DNA from: Chloroflexota bacterium
GTDB lineage: Bacteria; Chloroflexota; UBA4733
Direction of reading: 5' to 3'
DNA length: 14,822 nt
NCBI GenBank assembly: GCA_025449435.1
Contig: JANWJO010000185.1
Span: 1 to 14,822, forward strand
Positions 1 through 6,749 of this stretch are shown in pieces. The notes beneath the pieces are model-generated. The model was not told the DNA's origin, did not search any database, and was given only the letters and a program-made list of their open reading frames with translations. The position numbers and the translations under genes were made by a program. Every line of letters begins with the position of its first letter. The first letter of the stretch is position 1.

Positions 1-173
1 CGGCGCTGGCGGCGTTGGTGGCGCGGGGGGTGGAGCGGTTGGATATGCCGGCAGTGCGGGTGGCCCAGCGGGCGAAGCTGCGCACCTATCACGTCCCGAG
101 CGTCGCTGCCCTCACCACCGAACTCGACCTACTTCAAAAGAAGGGCGCCGGCTTGGAGCAGGTGGCAAGTTAG
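1..173 (+). CDS. C-terminal end of an unrecognised protein (partial)
   Basis: An open frame runs from the window edge (first full codon at 3) to TAG at 171-173, giving 56 residues. The first half is Ala/Val/Arg-rich. The end reads like an amphipathic helical tail (residues around HVPSVAALTTEL, then LLQKKG). I do not recognise the family, and the missing N-terminal part prevents assignment. A 55 bp gap separates it from the glycosyltransferase, so the two could be co-transcribed. The uninterrupted frame and protein-like composition support a real gene end, but a chance open frame in GC-rich DNA is possible. Confidence 0.45.
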   Translation, partial: ALAALVARGVERLDMPAVRVAQRAKLRTYHVPSVAALTTELDLLQKKGAGLEQVAS

Positions 174-228
174 TGGGATACGCCTGTTTGCGGCCATTGA
201 CGAAGCACTGCCTCGAGTTGAGCTGTCG

Positions 229-1503
229 GTGAAACGAATAGCGATAGTCGCGGCCGGAACCTATGGTGATGTCCAGCCGCACGTTGCGCTCGCCAAAGGT
301 CTTCAGGCGGCAGGATACAGCGTCTGCCTCGTCACCCACGCTGCATACGCTAGCCTCGTGCATGAGTATGGTGTCACGTTTGCGTCGCTTGCTGGCGATC
401 CACACGCCTTTCTCCCGCGCTCCGGCAGGGTCATGGCAGCGGCCCGTGGCAATGCCTTGAAAGACATGGGCTTCTTACGGCAACTTATGCGCGAGCAACA
501 CGACGTCGCCTTGCGTGCGCTCGATGATTGCTGGCACGCGTGTCAGGGAGTCGATGCCATCATTGCTTCGACGGTCGCTATCGTGGGCCCAGTGGTCGCC
601 GAACGCCTGGGTGTCCCCGCTTTTTCTTCCGCGCTGCAGCCGCTGACGCAAACTGGCGCATTTCCGCTGTTTCTGTTTCCGCCATCGCCGGTCATGAGCG
701 CGCCCTACAACCGGCTGACGTACAAGCTCACCCGGCGGCTGGTGTGGGCAGCAACGCGACGTTTGATCAATGGATGCCGGCAGCGACTTGGCTTGCCCGC
801 GGAATCACGCCGCATTCCACTGGCGCGAGCACGGGGGCCGCAACTGCCCGTGCTGTACGGGTTTAGTGAGCATGTCGTTCCCAAGCCGCCGGATTGGGGC
901 CGGGATGTGCACGTGACGGGGTACTGGCCGCTCGAACCGCCTGCAAGCTGGTCACCTCCGACGGAGATCACCCAGTTTCTGACTGCGGGTGCCCCACCGG
1001 TGTACGTTGGCTTTGGGAGCTCGCGCACGAGTGATCCAGAGGCCACGGCGGTTCAGGTTCGGGACGCGTTGCAGCTCGCGGGCGTACGCGGTGTGTTAGG
1101 TACTGGCTGGGGTGGGCTGGGCGGCTTGGCGACGAGCCCCACTATTCTCCAGGTTGAGGCCATTCCGCACGCCTGGTTGTTTCCTCGTGTAGCGGCGGTA
1201 GTGCACCACTGTGGAGCTGGCACGATGGCTGCTGCACTGCGCGCGGGGGTCCCTTCCGTTCCGGTTCCCTTTGATGGTGATAAGCCGTTCTGGGCGCAGC
1301 GCGCGTATGAGCTTGGCGTTGCCCCGAAGCCTATTCCTTGGAAGCAGCTTTCCTCTGGCAACTTGGCAGAGGCCATCCGTTTTGCCGTCGGTGACGTAGG
1401 CATGCGCGACCGCGCCAAGTCAGTCGGCGACACGCTACGCGCTGAACGCGGGGTGGATCGCGCCGTGAAGGTGGTTCAAGCACACCTTGGCCCAGCGGTT
1501 TAG
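229..1503 (+). CDS. GT-B glycosyltransferase, YjiC/sterol-glucosyltransferase-like (GT1/GT28-type)
   Basis: This 424-residue protein probably transfers a sugar from a nucleotide-sugar donor to a lipid or small hydrophobic acceptor at the cytoplasmic face of the membrane. The N-terminal Rossmann half opens with a Gly-rich loop (AAGTYGDVQP, residues 8-17), as in MGT/UGT enzymes. The C-terminal half begins near VYVGFGSS (about residue 258) and carries the donor-binding region APHAWLFPR-like and HHCGAGT (326-332), followed by GVPSVPVPFDGD with the usual D near the end. The length is normal for the family (about 400-430). The start is GTG at 229, which gives the canonical beta-strand MKRIAIVAAGT; the Shine-Dalgarno is weak. 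One deviation is Cys328 where the family nearly always has Gly (HHGGAGT). The natural acceptor cannot be read from the sequence. It converges on the downstream paralogue pair. Confidence 0.9.
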   Translation: MKRIAIVAAGTYGDVQPHVALAKGLQAAGYSVCLVTHAAYASLVHEYGVTFASLAGDPHAFLPRSGRVMAAARGNALKDMGFLRQLMREQHDVALRALDDCWHACQGVDAIIASTVAIVGPVVAERLGVPAFSSALQPLTQTGAFPLFLFPPSPVMSAPYNRLTYKLTRRLVWAATRRLINGCRQRLGLPAESRRIPLARARGPQLPVLYGFSEHVVPKPPDWGRDVHVTGYWPLEPPASWSPPTEITQFLTAGAPPVYVGFGSSRTSDPEATAVQVRDALQLAGVRGVLGTGWGGLGGLATSPTILQVEAIPHAWLFPRVAAVVHHCGAGTMAAALRAGVPSVPVPFDGDKPFWAQRAYELGVAPKPIPWKQLSSGNLAEAIRFAVGDVGMRDRAKSVGDTLRAERGVDRAVKVVQAHLGPAV

Positions 1504-1510
1504 CTGCTGT

Positions 1511-1536
1511 GCGGCAAGAGCCCCTGGATCTGCCGC
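1511..1536. terminator. Stem-loop between convergent genes (candidate bidirectional terminator)
   Basis: GCGGCA (1511-1516) pairs with TGCCGC (1531-1536) across a 14 nt loop, with two further pairs possible inside if one A bulges. It fills the 33 bp gap between the TAG stops of two convergent genes. There is no T tract on either strand, so intrinsic termination is plausible but unproven. Confidence 0.45.
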
Positions 1537-2067
1537 CTAGCCGGCTCGACTTGTGTCGCTGCTGACCGTGATGTCCGGCACCATGATGTGCTGGCCGGTC
1601 ACCCCATTTTCACGGATCATGACGATACCTTCCTGGCACTGCGAGCAATCTAGCCAGTTGGCTGCGCCGTTGCGCGTTGCACTGATGGAGATCCTATAGG
1701 TCCTGGCGGCAGGGTCATCATACGTCAACTGCTCATCGTTGAGCGTAATGCTTTGTCCCTGGCTGTAGTCGAACGACCGACCCCGGCTGCCGTACAACGT
1801 CACGCTAAAGTAGCGAGCTGCTGGCGGCACACTGCCCGTAATCAACCATTGCTCCCCGGCCCGCACGCGAAACCGGCACAGCACATAGGCGTTGGACAGG
1901 GCTGGCAAGAGCAGCGATGGGGCCACGATGAAGCGAGGCGTTGCGGTGTCGACCGGACTGAGTAAGCGCCCCAGCTGCCTCGCTGGCTGAACAACGAACC
2001 ACCAGCGCAGAGCCAGGGCCGCAAGCGCAGCGTCTAGCACCAGCGCTGCAAGTGCAGGTTCCCACAC
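1537..2067 (-). CDS. Membrane-anchored DUF1214-like beta-domain protein with CxxC
   Basis: This is a 176-residue protein. Residues 5-26 form a hydrophobic anchor (LAALVLDAALAALALRWW). It is followed by a beta-rich domain in which the core is W-L-I-T-G-S-V-P-P-A-A-R-Y-F-S-V-T-L-Y (74-92), a pattern like the 'xGxxPxARFWSLTxYD' core of DUF1214/DUF1254 proteins. Residues 141-144 are CSQC, a Cys-x-x-Cys that its neighbour lacks; it could form a disulfide or bind a metal. The start is GTG at 2067, one base after the TGA of the upstream gene (2071-2069), with no purine-rich Shine-Dalgarno, so translation is probably coupled. It is a clear paralogue of the upstream gene. Function is unknown; assignment to DUF1214 is by pattern only. 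Confidence 0.72.
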   Translation of the reverse strand: MWEPALAALVLDAALAALALRWWFVVQPARQLGRLLSPVDTATPRFIVAPSLLLPALSNAYVLCRFRVRAGEQWLITGSVPPAARYFSVTLYGSRGRSFDYSQGQSITLNDEQLTYDDPAARTYRISISATRNGAANWLDCSQCQEGIVMIRENGVTGQHIMVPDITVSSDTSRAG

Positions 2068-2068
2068 G

Positions 2069-2527
2069 TCAAGGAGCCGAAGCTAGGCGATAACTGACTG
2101 ACGGAGCAGACGGTGCCGGGTGCGCCAGGTACACGCGTACAACGATGAGATACGCACCAGGTGGCACGACAATAGGTTCGGCCTCGGCGAACCCTCGAGC
2201 TGCTGGCCCGACGGCGATGTGATAGTCCTGACCAGCGTGCAGTTTCAGGTCGAGATCGGTGCGCTCGGCAACCACACGCTTGCGCAGCGTATACACCGTG
2301 AGCATGAACAAGCGAGCCGGGGGCATGGTGCCCGTGATATGAAGGGACCGACCACGCCAGACGGTGACGATAGTGTTGAAATAGGTGGCGTCCGGCTCGT
2401 CGAGGAACACCTTGCCAAATCGCCTCGTGAAGTTGCCAAAGCGCGGTCGGGGCCTTAGTAGGACAATGGCAGCTACCAACGCGGCATACAGGGCGGCGAA
2501 TAACAGTGTCCAGATAACGGTATTCAC
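2069..2527 (-). CDS. Membrane-anchored DUF1214-like beta-domain protein
   Basis: This is a 152-residue protein with an N-terminal membrane segment (residues 4-24) followed by basic residues and a beta-rich domain. The stretch HITGTMPPARLFMLTVYT aligns by eye with the core of the downstream paralogue, and the later AGQDYHIAVGP... PPGAYLIVVRVY mirrors its second half. No cysteines and no obvious catalytic residues are present. The start is GTG at 2527 with AGGA about seven bases upstream, and a TATACT box lies 35 bp before the start. It heads a two-gene operon with the following paralogue, read divergently from the lipoprotein/two-component operon. The pair could act as a heteromer. Role unknown. 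Confidence 0.72.
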   Translation of the reverse strand: MNTVIWTLLFAALYAALVAAIVLLRPRPRFGNFTRRFGKVFLDEPDATYFNTIVTVWRGRSLHITGTMPPARLFMLTVYTLRKRVVAERTDLDLKLHAGQDYHIAVGPAARGFAEAEPIVVPPGAYLIVVRVYLAHPAPSAPSVSYRLASAP

Positions 2528-2561
2528 GGTGGTTCCTGTAGCCTACACAACAGCGAGCCCA

Positions 2562-2567
2562 AGTATA
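2562..2567 (-). promoter_or_regulatory. Candidate -10 box (TATACT) for the minus-strand paralogue pair
   Basis: On the minus strand the hexamer TATACT matches the sigma-70 -10 consensus at five of six positions. It would place the transcript start near 2555, about 28 nt before the GTG at 2527. No good -35 hexamer is visible at 16-18 bp. Confidence 0.35.
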
Positions 2568-2602
2568 GCCAGACTGCCTGGGACCTGCGTACCTTGGACG
2601 GT

Positions 2603-2632
2603 TTGACGTTGCCTAGGATGTCCCCATACGTT
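2603..2632 (+). promoter_or_regulatory. Candidate promoter for the exporter operon
   Basis: TTGACG (2603-2608) is a five-of-six match to the -35 consensus. TACGTT (2627-2632) at 18 bp is only a partial -10. A transcript from here would start near 2640 and run through the direct repeats at 2693-2717 before reaching the lipoprotein start. The -10 match is poor, so this is tentative. Confidence 0.25.
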
Positions 2633-2692
2633 ATCCAAAAGAAGGGCTCTAGGTTAGCGCGCAGTCGCACCATGCTATCTGTGGGACTAATT

Positions 2693-2717
2693 GGCCAGAG
2701 AAGACCGGCCAGAGAAG
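2693..2717. promoter_or_regulatory. Perfect tandem 11 bp direct repeat, candidate response-regulator operator
   Basis: GGCCAGAGAAG occurs at 2693-2703 and again, without mismatch, at 2707-2717, separated by ACC (14 bp start to start). It lies 36-60 bp upstream of the first gene of an operon that itself encodes an OmpR/PhoB-family regulator. Regulators of that family usually bind tandem direct repeats as head-to-tail dimers, often with 10-11 bp spacing, so 14 bp is slightly long. That the repeat exists is certain; that it is an operator is inference. Confidence 0.55.
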
Positions 2718-2752
2718 TGCACCACTCCTGAAGAACGAGGTCTACGTTTCAC

Positions 2753-3574
2753 ATGCACAGGCAGTTTGAGCAATTGTGTCTCCAGCGGATGCGCACCGTC
2801 GTGTTCTGTTGCGCTGGCCTCCTCTTAGCACTATCCGGGTGCACCCAAGCAGCGCCCATGGCCGTGAACGCAGCAACAAGCGCCACCGGAGTTACCACTG
2901 GAGCGACAACAGTGTTCGAGACAGTGACGCTCCTCGAAATTCACACCGTAACCCTCATCGAGACGGTACAGGTCATGGCGTCGAGCACGAGCGAGACAGT
3001 AACGAGTGTGGCGACGTCTACTTCCTCGACAGCCAGCACGGAAGCGATCACCACGTCAACAGGTACCACCGATTCCACCACATCCAGTGCAGGGTCGGCC
3101 ACCACATCGACAGACGCGACTACGTCCACTACCGCATCGAGTGAGGCGGCGCTCGTTGCGGTAGTACCCACACCTAGACCCGCCGCGACGGCAACGCCAG
3201 AGCCCCGTGCAACTCCGACGTCTACCCCGCGTCCGGAACCAACGGCGACACCTCGCCCGGCGGCTACGCCGACGGCCGTACCTGCAGGTCCACCGCCGCT
3301 CACCGGCACGCTGTCGCCGGATGTCGCGAAGAGTGGGCAGACGATCACCTATATCGTGCACACCGCTCCAGGTGCGACAGTGAATGTCACGGTCGTTGGG
3401 CCCGGTGGGCAGTCGCGCACCACCGCCGGTCGCACTGCAGATGCGGCCGGTGTGGTGGTGGGAACCTTCGCCATTCCGCCAATCCTGCCTGCCGGCACCT
3501 ATCAGCTCGTCGTAAACTCGACATTGAATGGGCAGACCAGCCATGTGACGCTGACGGCGTCCATCATCAAGTAA
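2753..3574 (+). CDS. Secreted lipoprotein with Thr/Pro-rich stalk and Ig-like C-terminal domain
   Basis: This is a 273-residue surface protein. A hydrophobic signal ends in the lipobox LSGC, with Cys30 as the predicted lipidated residue. After it come Thr/Val strands with repeated E-T-V-T elements (residues 53-86), a Ser/Thr-rich stretch (77-135), a Pro/Thr/Ala linker of the TPRP/TATPEP kind (about 138-178), and a beta-sandwich-like domain (about 180-273, opening LTGTLSPDVAKSGQTITY). The last resembles bacterial Ig-like or macroglobulin MG2 domains. The start could instead be ATG at 2789 (Met13), which gives a more typical 17-residue signal; neither start has a strong Shine-Dalgarno, although GAGG lies 12 bp before the upstream one. 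It precedes the response regulator by 52 bp in the same orientation. It may be an accessory sensor or cell-wall tether for the exporter system; this is inference. Confidence 0.8.
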   Translation: MHRQFEQLCLQRMRTVVFCCAGLLLALSGCTQAAPMAVNAATSATGVTTGATTVFETVTLLEIHTVTLIETVQVMASSTSETVTSVATSTSSTASTEAITTSTGTTDSTTSSAGSATTSTDATTSTTASSEAALVAVVPTPRPAATATPEPRATPTSTPRPEPTATPRPAATPTAVPAGPPPLTGTLSPDVAKSGQTITYIVHTAPGATVNVTVVGPGGQSRTTAGRTADAAGVVVGTFAIPPILPAGTYQLVVNSTLNGQTSHVTLTASIIK

Positions 3575-3575
3575 G

Positions 3576-3593
3576 GCAGCGTACACGCGCTGC
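3576..3593 (+). terminator. Small stem-loop after the lipoprotein stop
   Basis: GCAGCG (3576-3581) pairs with CGCTGC (3588-3593) around a six-base loop, directly after the TAA at 3572-3574. There is no T run. It could reduce read-through into the response regulator or protect the mRNA 3' end; it is not a convincing full terminator. Confidence 0.3.
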
Positions 3594-3612
3594 AGGTCGC
3601 TGATCCGTGGTC

Positions 3613-3618
3613 GGAAGG
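3613..3618 (+). promoter_or_regulatory. Shine-Dalgarno GGAAGG fixing the regulator start at 3627
   Basis: GGAAGG sits eight bases before ATG 3627. The alternative in-frame GTG at 3618 overlaps this element, so it is unlikely to be the start. Confidence 0.6.
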
Positions 3619-3626
3619 TGCGTGCG

Positions 3627-4304
3627 ATGGCAAGCGGCACCATCGTGGTGATTGAAGATGAGCGCAACATCCGCGATCTCATTCGCGTGGCCCTGGAGGC
3701 CGATGGGTATCGAGTCCTGAGTGCCGTCGACGGTGTAGAAGGCCTCACGATTATTCAGCAGCGGTTGCCCGACCTCGTCGTGCTCGACTTGATGCTCCCG
3801 AAAGTCGATGGTTGGGAGGTCGCGCGGAGCCTACGTAAGTCATTTGATGTCCCCATCATCATCGTGTCGGCACGTCGCGACGAGATTGATCGAGTTGCCG
3901 GGCTCGAGTTGGGCGCCGACGCCTACGTGGTCAAGCCGTTTTCGCCGCGCGAATTAGTGGCGCGGGTGGGAGCGGTGCTCCGGCGCTCCCGTAGTACACA
4001 GCGCGTTCGTACCCTGGAGGTTGGCGCTGTCCGCGTCGATTTGGATCGGCGGCGCGTCACGATCAACGACATCGTAGTCGAGATGCGGCCGCGAGAGTTT
4101 GAATTGTTAGTCATCTTTCTGGCTCACCCTGAAATCGTGCTTTCACGCGAACAGATATTGCGGGAGATTTGGGGGACTGACGGCTCGGAAAGCACCCGTA
4201 CGGTGGATGTGCATGCCAGTCAATTACGTACTCGTCTCGAAGGCAGCGGCTTGGTAATTGAATCATTACGTGGTGTTGGCTACCGCCTTACACAGGTGCC
4301 ATAA
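3627..4304 (+). CDS. OmpR/PhoB-family response regulator
   Basis: This is a 225-residue two-component regulator of normal length. The receiver domain (residues 5-120) has the acidic pair E10-D11, the phospho-acceptor D54 in VVLDLMLPKVDG, the switch Ser81 and the invariant Lys103 in KPFSPREL. The C-terminal winged-helix domain (about 130-222) shows the expected RPREFELL, VLSREQIL..IWG, TVDVHASQLRTRLE and IESLRGVGYRL landmarks. I chose ATG 3627 over GTG 3618 because of the Shine-Dalgarno. Its partner is probably the histidine kinase at 8886, four genes downstream in the same operon. The perfect direct repeats at 2693-2717 are a plausible target, implying autoregulation. All catalytic residues are intact. 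Confidence 0.95.
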   Translation: MASGTIVVIEDERNIRDLIRVALEADGYRVLSAVDGVEGLTIIQQRLPDLVVLDLMLPKVDGWEVARSLRKSFDVPIIIVSARRDEIDRVAGLELGADAYVVKPFSPRELVARVGAVLRRSRSTQRVRTLEVGAVRVDLDRRRVTINDIVVEMRPREFELLVIFLAHPEIVLSREQILREIWGTDGSESTRTVDVHASQLRTRLEGSGLVIESLRGVGYRLTQVP

Positions 4305-4324
4305 CATAACGAATCTGCTCTGAT

Positions 4325-4345
4325 GGTGCATCCTGTTCCTGCACC
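4325..4345 (+). terminator. Stem-loop downstream of the response regulator
   Basis: GGTGCA (4325-4330) pairs with TGCACC (4340-4345) over a nine-base loop, about 20 bp after the regulator stop. No T tract follows. It lies in the 129 bp gap before the exporter genes and could attenuate or segment the operon transcript. Confidence 0.3.
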
Positions 4346-4433
4346 TCACGGGCAACGATGTCGGTGGCACTATGATCCAGTACCATGGTCCGGAAGTCAG
4401 GATGCGCGCGGCTGAAGTGGAAGGTGCCCACGT

Positions 4434-6749
4434 ATGGCGATCTTAAACCGGCCGGCCAACAGGCAAGGGGCGCTCGGCAAGCAATCTGCTCTCCCTGGCA
4501 AGCCCATCGCGGTGATAACGGGGATCGCGCTCGTGGCCATTTTGCTCGCCGGCCTCGTGCGCGCGTATGCTGGGCCATTTCGTGTATCGACACAACCCGT
4601 GCTCGCAACCGTGCAGACTGGCGACGTGACGGCCAAAGTATCGGCCAACGGCACGCTGGCGAAGGCCAGCTCCGTTCCACTCTCGTTTAAGAGTGGCGGC
4701 AAAGTTGCCACGGTGAGCGTCGCTGTCGGGCAGCACGTCAACGCAGGCGACATCCTCGCAACCCTGGAAGCGACCGATCAACACGCCGCAGTGGTACAGG
4801 CGAAGGCCCAACTCGACCAAGCCCAGGCTGCTTTGGATAAGGTGATGGCTGGTGCAAGGCCAGGTGCTGTGAACGTAGCCCAAGCGGCGGTAGATAGTGC
4901 GACATCGGCGCTTACCGTTGCCCAGCAAGCGGCGGCCAGGAACGCCGACGTGGTGGCTCAGGACAATGGTGTCGCTGCAGCAAGTGTCGCGGCTGCAGCG
5001 AGCGCGCTCGATCAAGCGAAGGCCAACCTCACGTCGGTGCAGAATCAGGCGGCAGCTGCACAGTCAGCCGATCAGACGAACATCCGCAATGCGCAAACCG
5101 CGTTGGGTGATGCGAATGCTGCGCTGGCCTCTGTGCAGCAGCAAGTCACGGCTTCCCTGGCAGGGGATCAAGCGAACGTTCAGGCCGCTACCGTGACGTT
5201 CAACAATGCCAAGAAGAACCTGGCAGCGGCACAGACACAGGCGGACGCGACGCACAAGTACGACAGCCAGGCCGTTGCCAACGCGCAGGCCTCTCTCGCA
5301 GCCATTCAAGCCACCCAGGCAGCGCAGGGACCCGTTGCGGCGCAGTCGATCGAAGTTGCCAAAGCCAACCTGTACACCGCGCAGGTGCAGCGCGACGCAG
5401 CGTGTGGCAATAAAGTCACGGGCGCGCAATGTGACATCGGCAACGCGAACGTTGTCGCAGCACAGGCCATGCTCGACCAGGTAACCGCGCAAGCAGCCTA
5501 TGCCGCTGCACAAATCAACCAGCAAGTGGTGCAGGCGCAATCCGCACTGGCCGCCGCGCAACAGGCGTTGCCCATCGACGATGCCAAGTCGGCAACAGCC
5601 ATTGCCGTACAGCAAGCCGCTGTAGACCAATCTTCCATCGCGATCATTCAGTCGCAGAAGCTGCTTAACATCGACTCTGCCAAGCAACAGGGCGGCGCCG
5701 TGTCGGCCAAAGCGCAGGTCGATCAGGCGAGTTCCGCGCTGAATACGGCGCAGCAATTGGCAGCCACGGACACTACTAAGTTTAAGAGCCAGGTCACCGA
5801 CGCCGATGGCCAGGTGAGCCAGGCACAGCAAGCGCTGACGAGCGCTCAGGCCAACCAAGCGCAAACCAAGTCTCGTGGCGACGCGTCTATCACTAATGCC
5901 AACGGCCAGGTCACCCAAGCCCAAGCCGCGCTGGAATCGGCCAAGGCGAACCTCGGCAGTGTGAGCGAGCCGCCGAGCGACGCCGATATTCAGTCGGCAC
6001 AGTCGGCTGTCACGACCGCAAGCTCAGCGCTGCAAACGGCACAGAACAACCTCGACGCGGCGCAAATGAAGGCTCCCGCCGACGGCGTGATCGCTGACGT
6101 CAACATTCAACCTGGGCAGTTCGTGTCCGTTGGTTCACCGGCAGCGGCAGTACCAGGCGGAACGGGCGCAGGCTTGATTTCACTGATCACGGGCAGCTTG
6201 CTGATCAACATGCAGGTCAATGAAGCCGATATGGCCAGCGTGCGCGTTGGTGACCCGGTCACCTTTACGGTGTCGGCGCTGCCAGGCAAGACGTTCGATG
6301 CCAAGGTCGTGACCATTCCTCCGACCGGGCAATCGGTCAATAACATCGTGAGTTTCACGGTGACAGGCGCCGTCGTGTCCACCGATGCCTCGCTGCTCGC
6401 CGGTATGTCCACGACCGCCAGCATCATTACGCAGCAACTCACCAAAGTGCTTATGGTCCCCAGCGCGGCGCTGGGATTTGCCAAGCAAGTTATTCAGGGC
6501 CAAGGGAGCGGCAACTTTCCTAAGTTGACGGGCAATGTTCCCGATGCGCAGCCGGGCTTCGGGATTGTGGTCGTCCAGGACGGGAAAACGTATGTGCCAA
6601 CGCTCGTCAAAGTCAACCTGTCCGACGGGACCAACACCGCTATTTCAGGCGACATCAAAGACGGTGCATCCGTGCTCGTTGGCGTGCAGCAAAATGGTCG
6701 TGCTGGCCTGGGCATCCTCGCTAATGGCTTCGGGAGGACGCAGCAATAG
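4434..6749 (+). CDS. Membrane-fusion (adaptor) protein with giant coiled-coil hairpin, MacA/YknX-like
   Basis: This 771-residue adaptor should link the ABC permease to extracytoplasmic space. It has an N-terminal membrane anchor (25-46), a first lipoyl half-motif (about 81-112, ending GDILATLEATD), a very long Ala/Gln/Ser/Asp-rich helical region (about 113-544), the second lipoyl half (M545-KAPADGVIADVNIQPGQ), and a beta-barrel and membrane-proximal domain (about 585-760). E. coli MacA is about 370 residues with a hairpin of roughly 100, so the excess is almost all hairpin. Cys324 and Cys333 sit at its exact centre, and prolines at 143 and 513/514 are placed symmetrically about the same point. 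The start ATG 4434 follows GGAAGG (4419-4424) by nine bases. The stop overlaps the ATPase GTG by one base (TAGTG). Known homologues with ABC partners export toxins, peptides or lipids; the substrate here is unknown. Confidence 0.92.
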   Translation: MAILNRPANRQGALGKQSALPGKPIAVITGIALVAILLAGLVRAYAGPFRVSTQPVLATVQTGDVTAKVSANGTLAKASSVPLSFKSGGKVATVSVAVGQHVNAGDILATLEATDQHAAVVQAKAQLDQAQAALDKVMAGARPGAVNVAQAAVDSATSALTVAQQAAARNADVVAQDNGVAAASVAAAASALDQAKANLTSVQNQAAAAQSADQTNIRNAQTALGDANAALASVQQQVTASLAGDQANVQAATVTFNNAKKNLAAAQTQADATHKYDSQAVANAQASLAAIQATQAAQGPVAAQSIEVAKANLYTAQVQRDAACGNKVTGAQCDIGNANVVAAQAMLDQVTAQAAYAAAQINQQVVQAQSALAAAQQALPIDDAKSATAIAVQQAAVDQSSIAIIQSQKLLNIDSAKQQGGAVSAKAQVDQASSALNTAQQLAATDTTKFKSQVTDADGQVSQAQQALTSAQANQAQTKSRGDASITNANGQVTQAQAALESAKANLGSVSEPPSDADIQSAQSAVTTASSALQTAQNNLDAAQMKAPADGVIADVNIQPGQFVSVGSPAAAVPGGTGAGLISLITGSLLINMQVNEADMASVRVGDPVTFTVSALPGKTFDAKVVTIPPTGQSVNNIVSFTVTGAVVSTDASLLAGMSTTASIITQQLTKVLMVPSAALGFAKQVIQGQGSGNFPKLTGNVPDAQPGFGIVVVQDGKTYVPTLVKVNLSDGTNTAISGDIKDGASVLVGVQQNGRAGLGILANGFGRTQQ

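Noticed and set aside
2990..3290. Thr/Ser/Pro low-complexity DNA as a microsatellite or recombination hotspot
   Set aside because: Codons vary throughout and the frame stays open; it is a disordered surface linker.
3618..3626. GTG 3618 as the response-regulator start
   Set aside because: It overlaps the GGAAGG element that is well placed for ATG 3627, and the added residues are not part of the receiver fold.
4371..4376. TATGAT as an internal promoter before the adaptor gene
   Set aside because: It is a good -10 match, but no -35 hexamer or extended -10 is present at the right distance.
5064..5924. Long open frame on the minus strand opposite the adaptor (286 codons)
   Set aside because: It is antisense to a well-supported gene, Leu/Arg/Gly-rich as expected from reading Ala/Gln codons in reverse, with no recognisable motif or ribosome site.
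4780..6060. Repetitive look of the DNA as a tandem repeat or CRISPR-like array
   Set aside because: The repetition is at amino-acid composition level (Ala/Gln coiled coil) without a fixed repeat unit or spacers.
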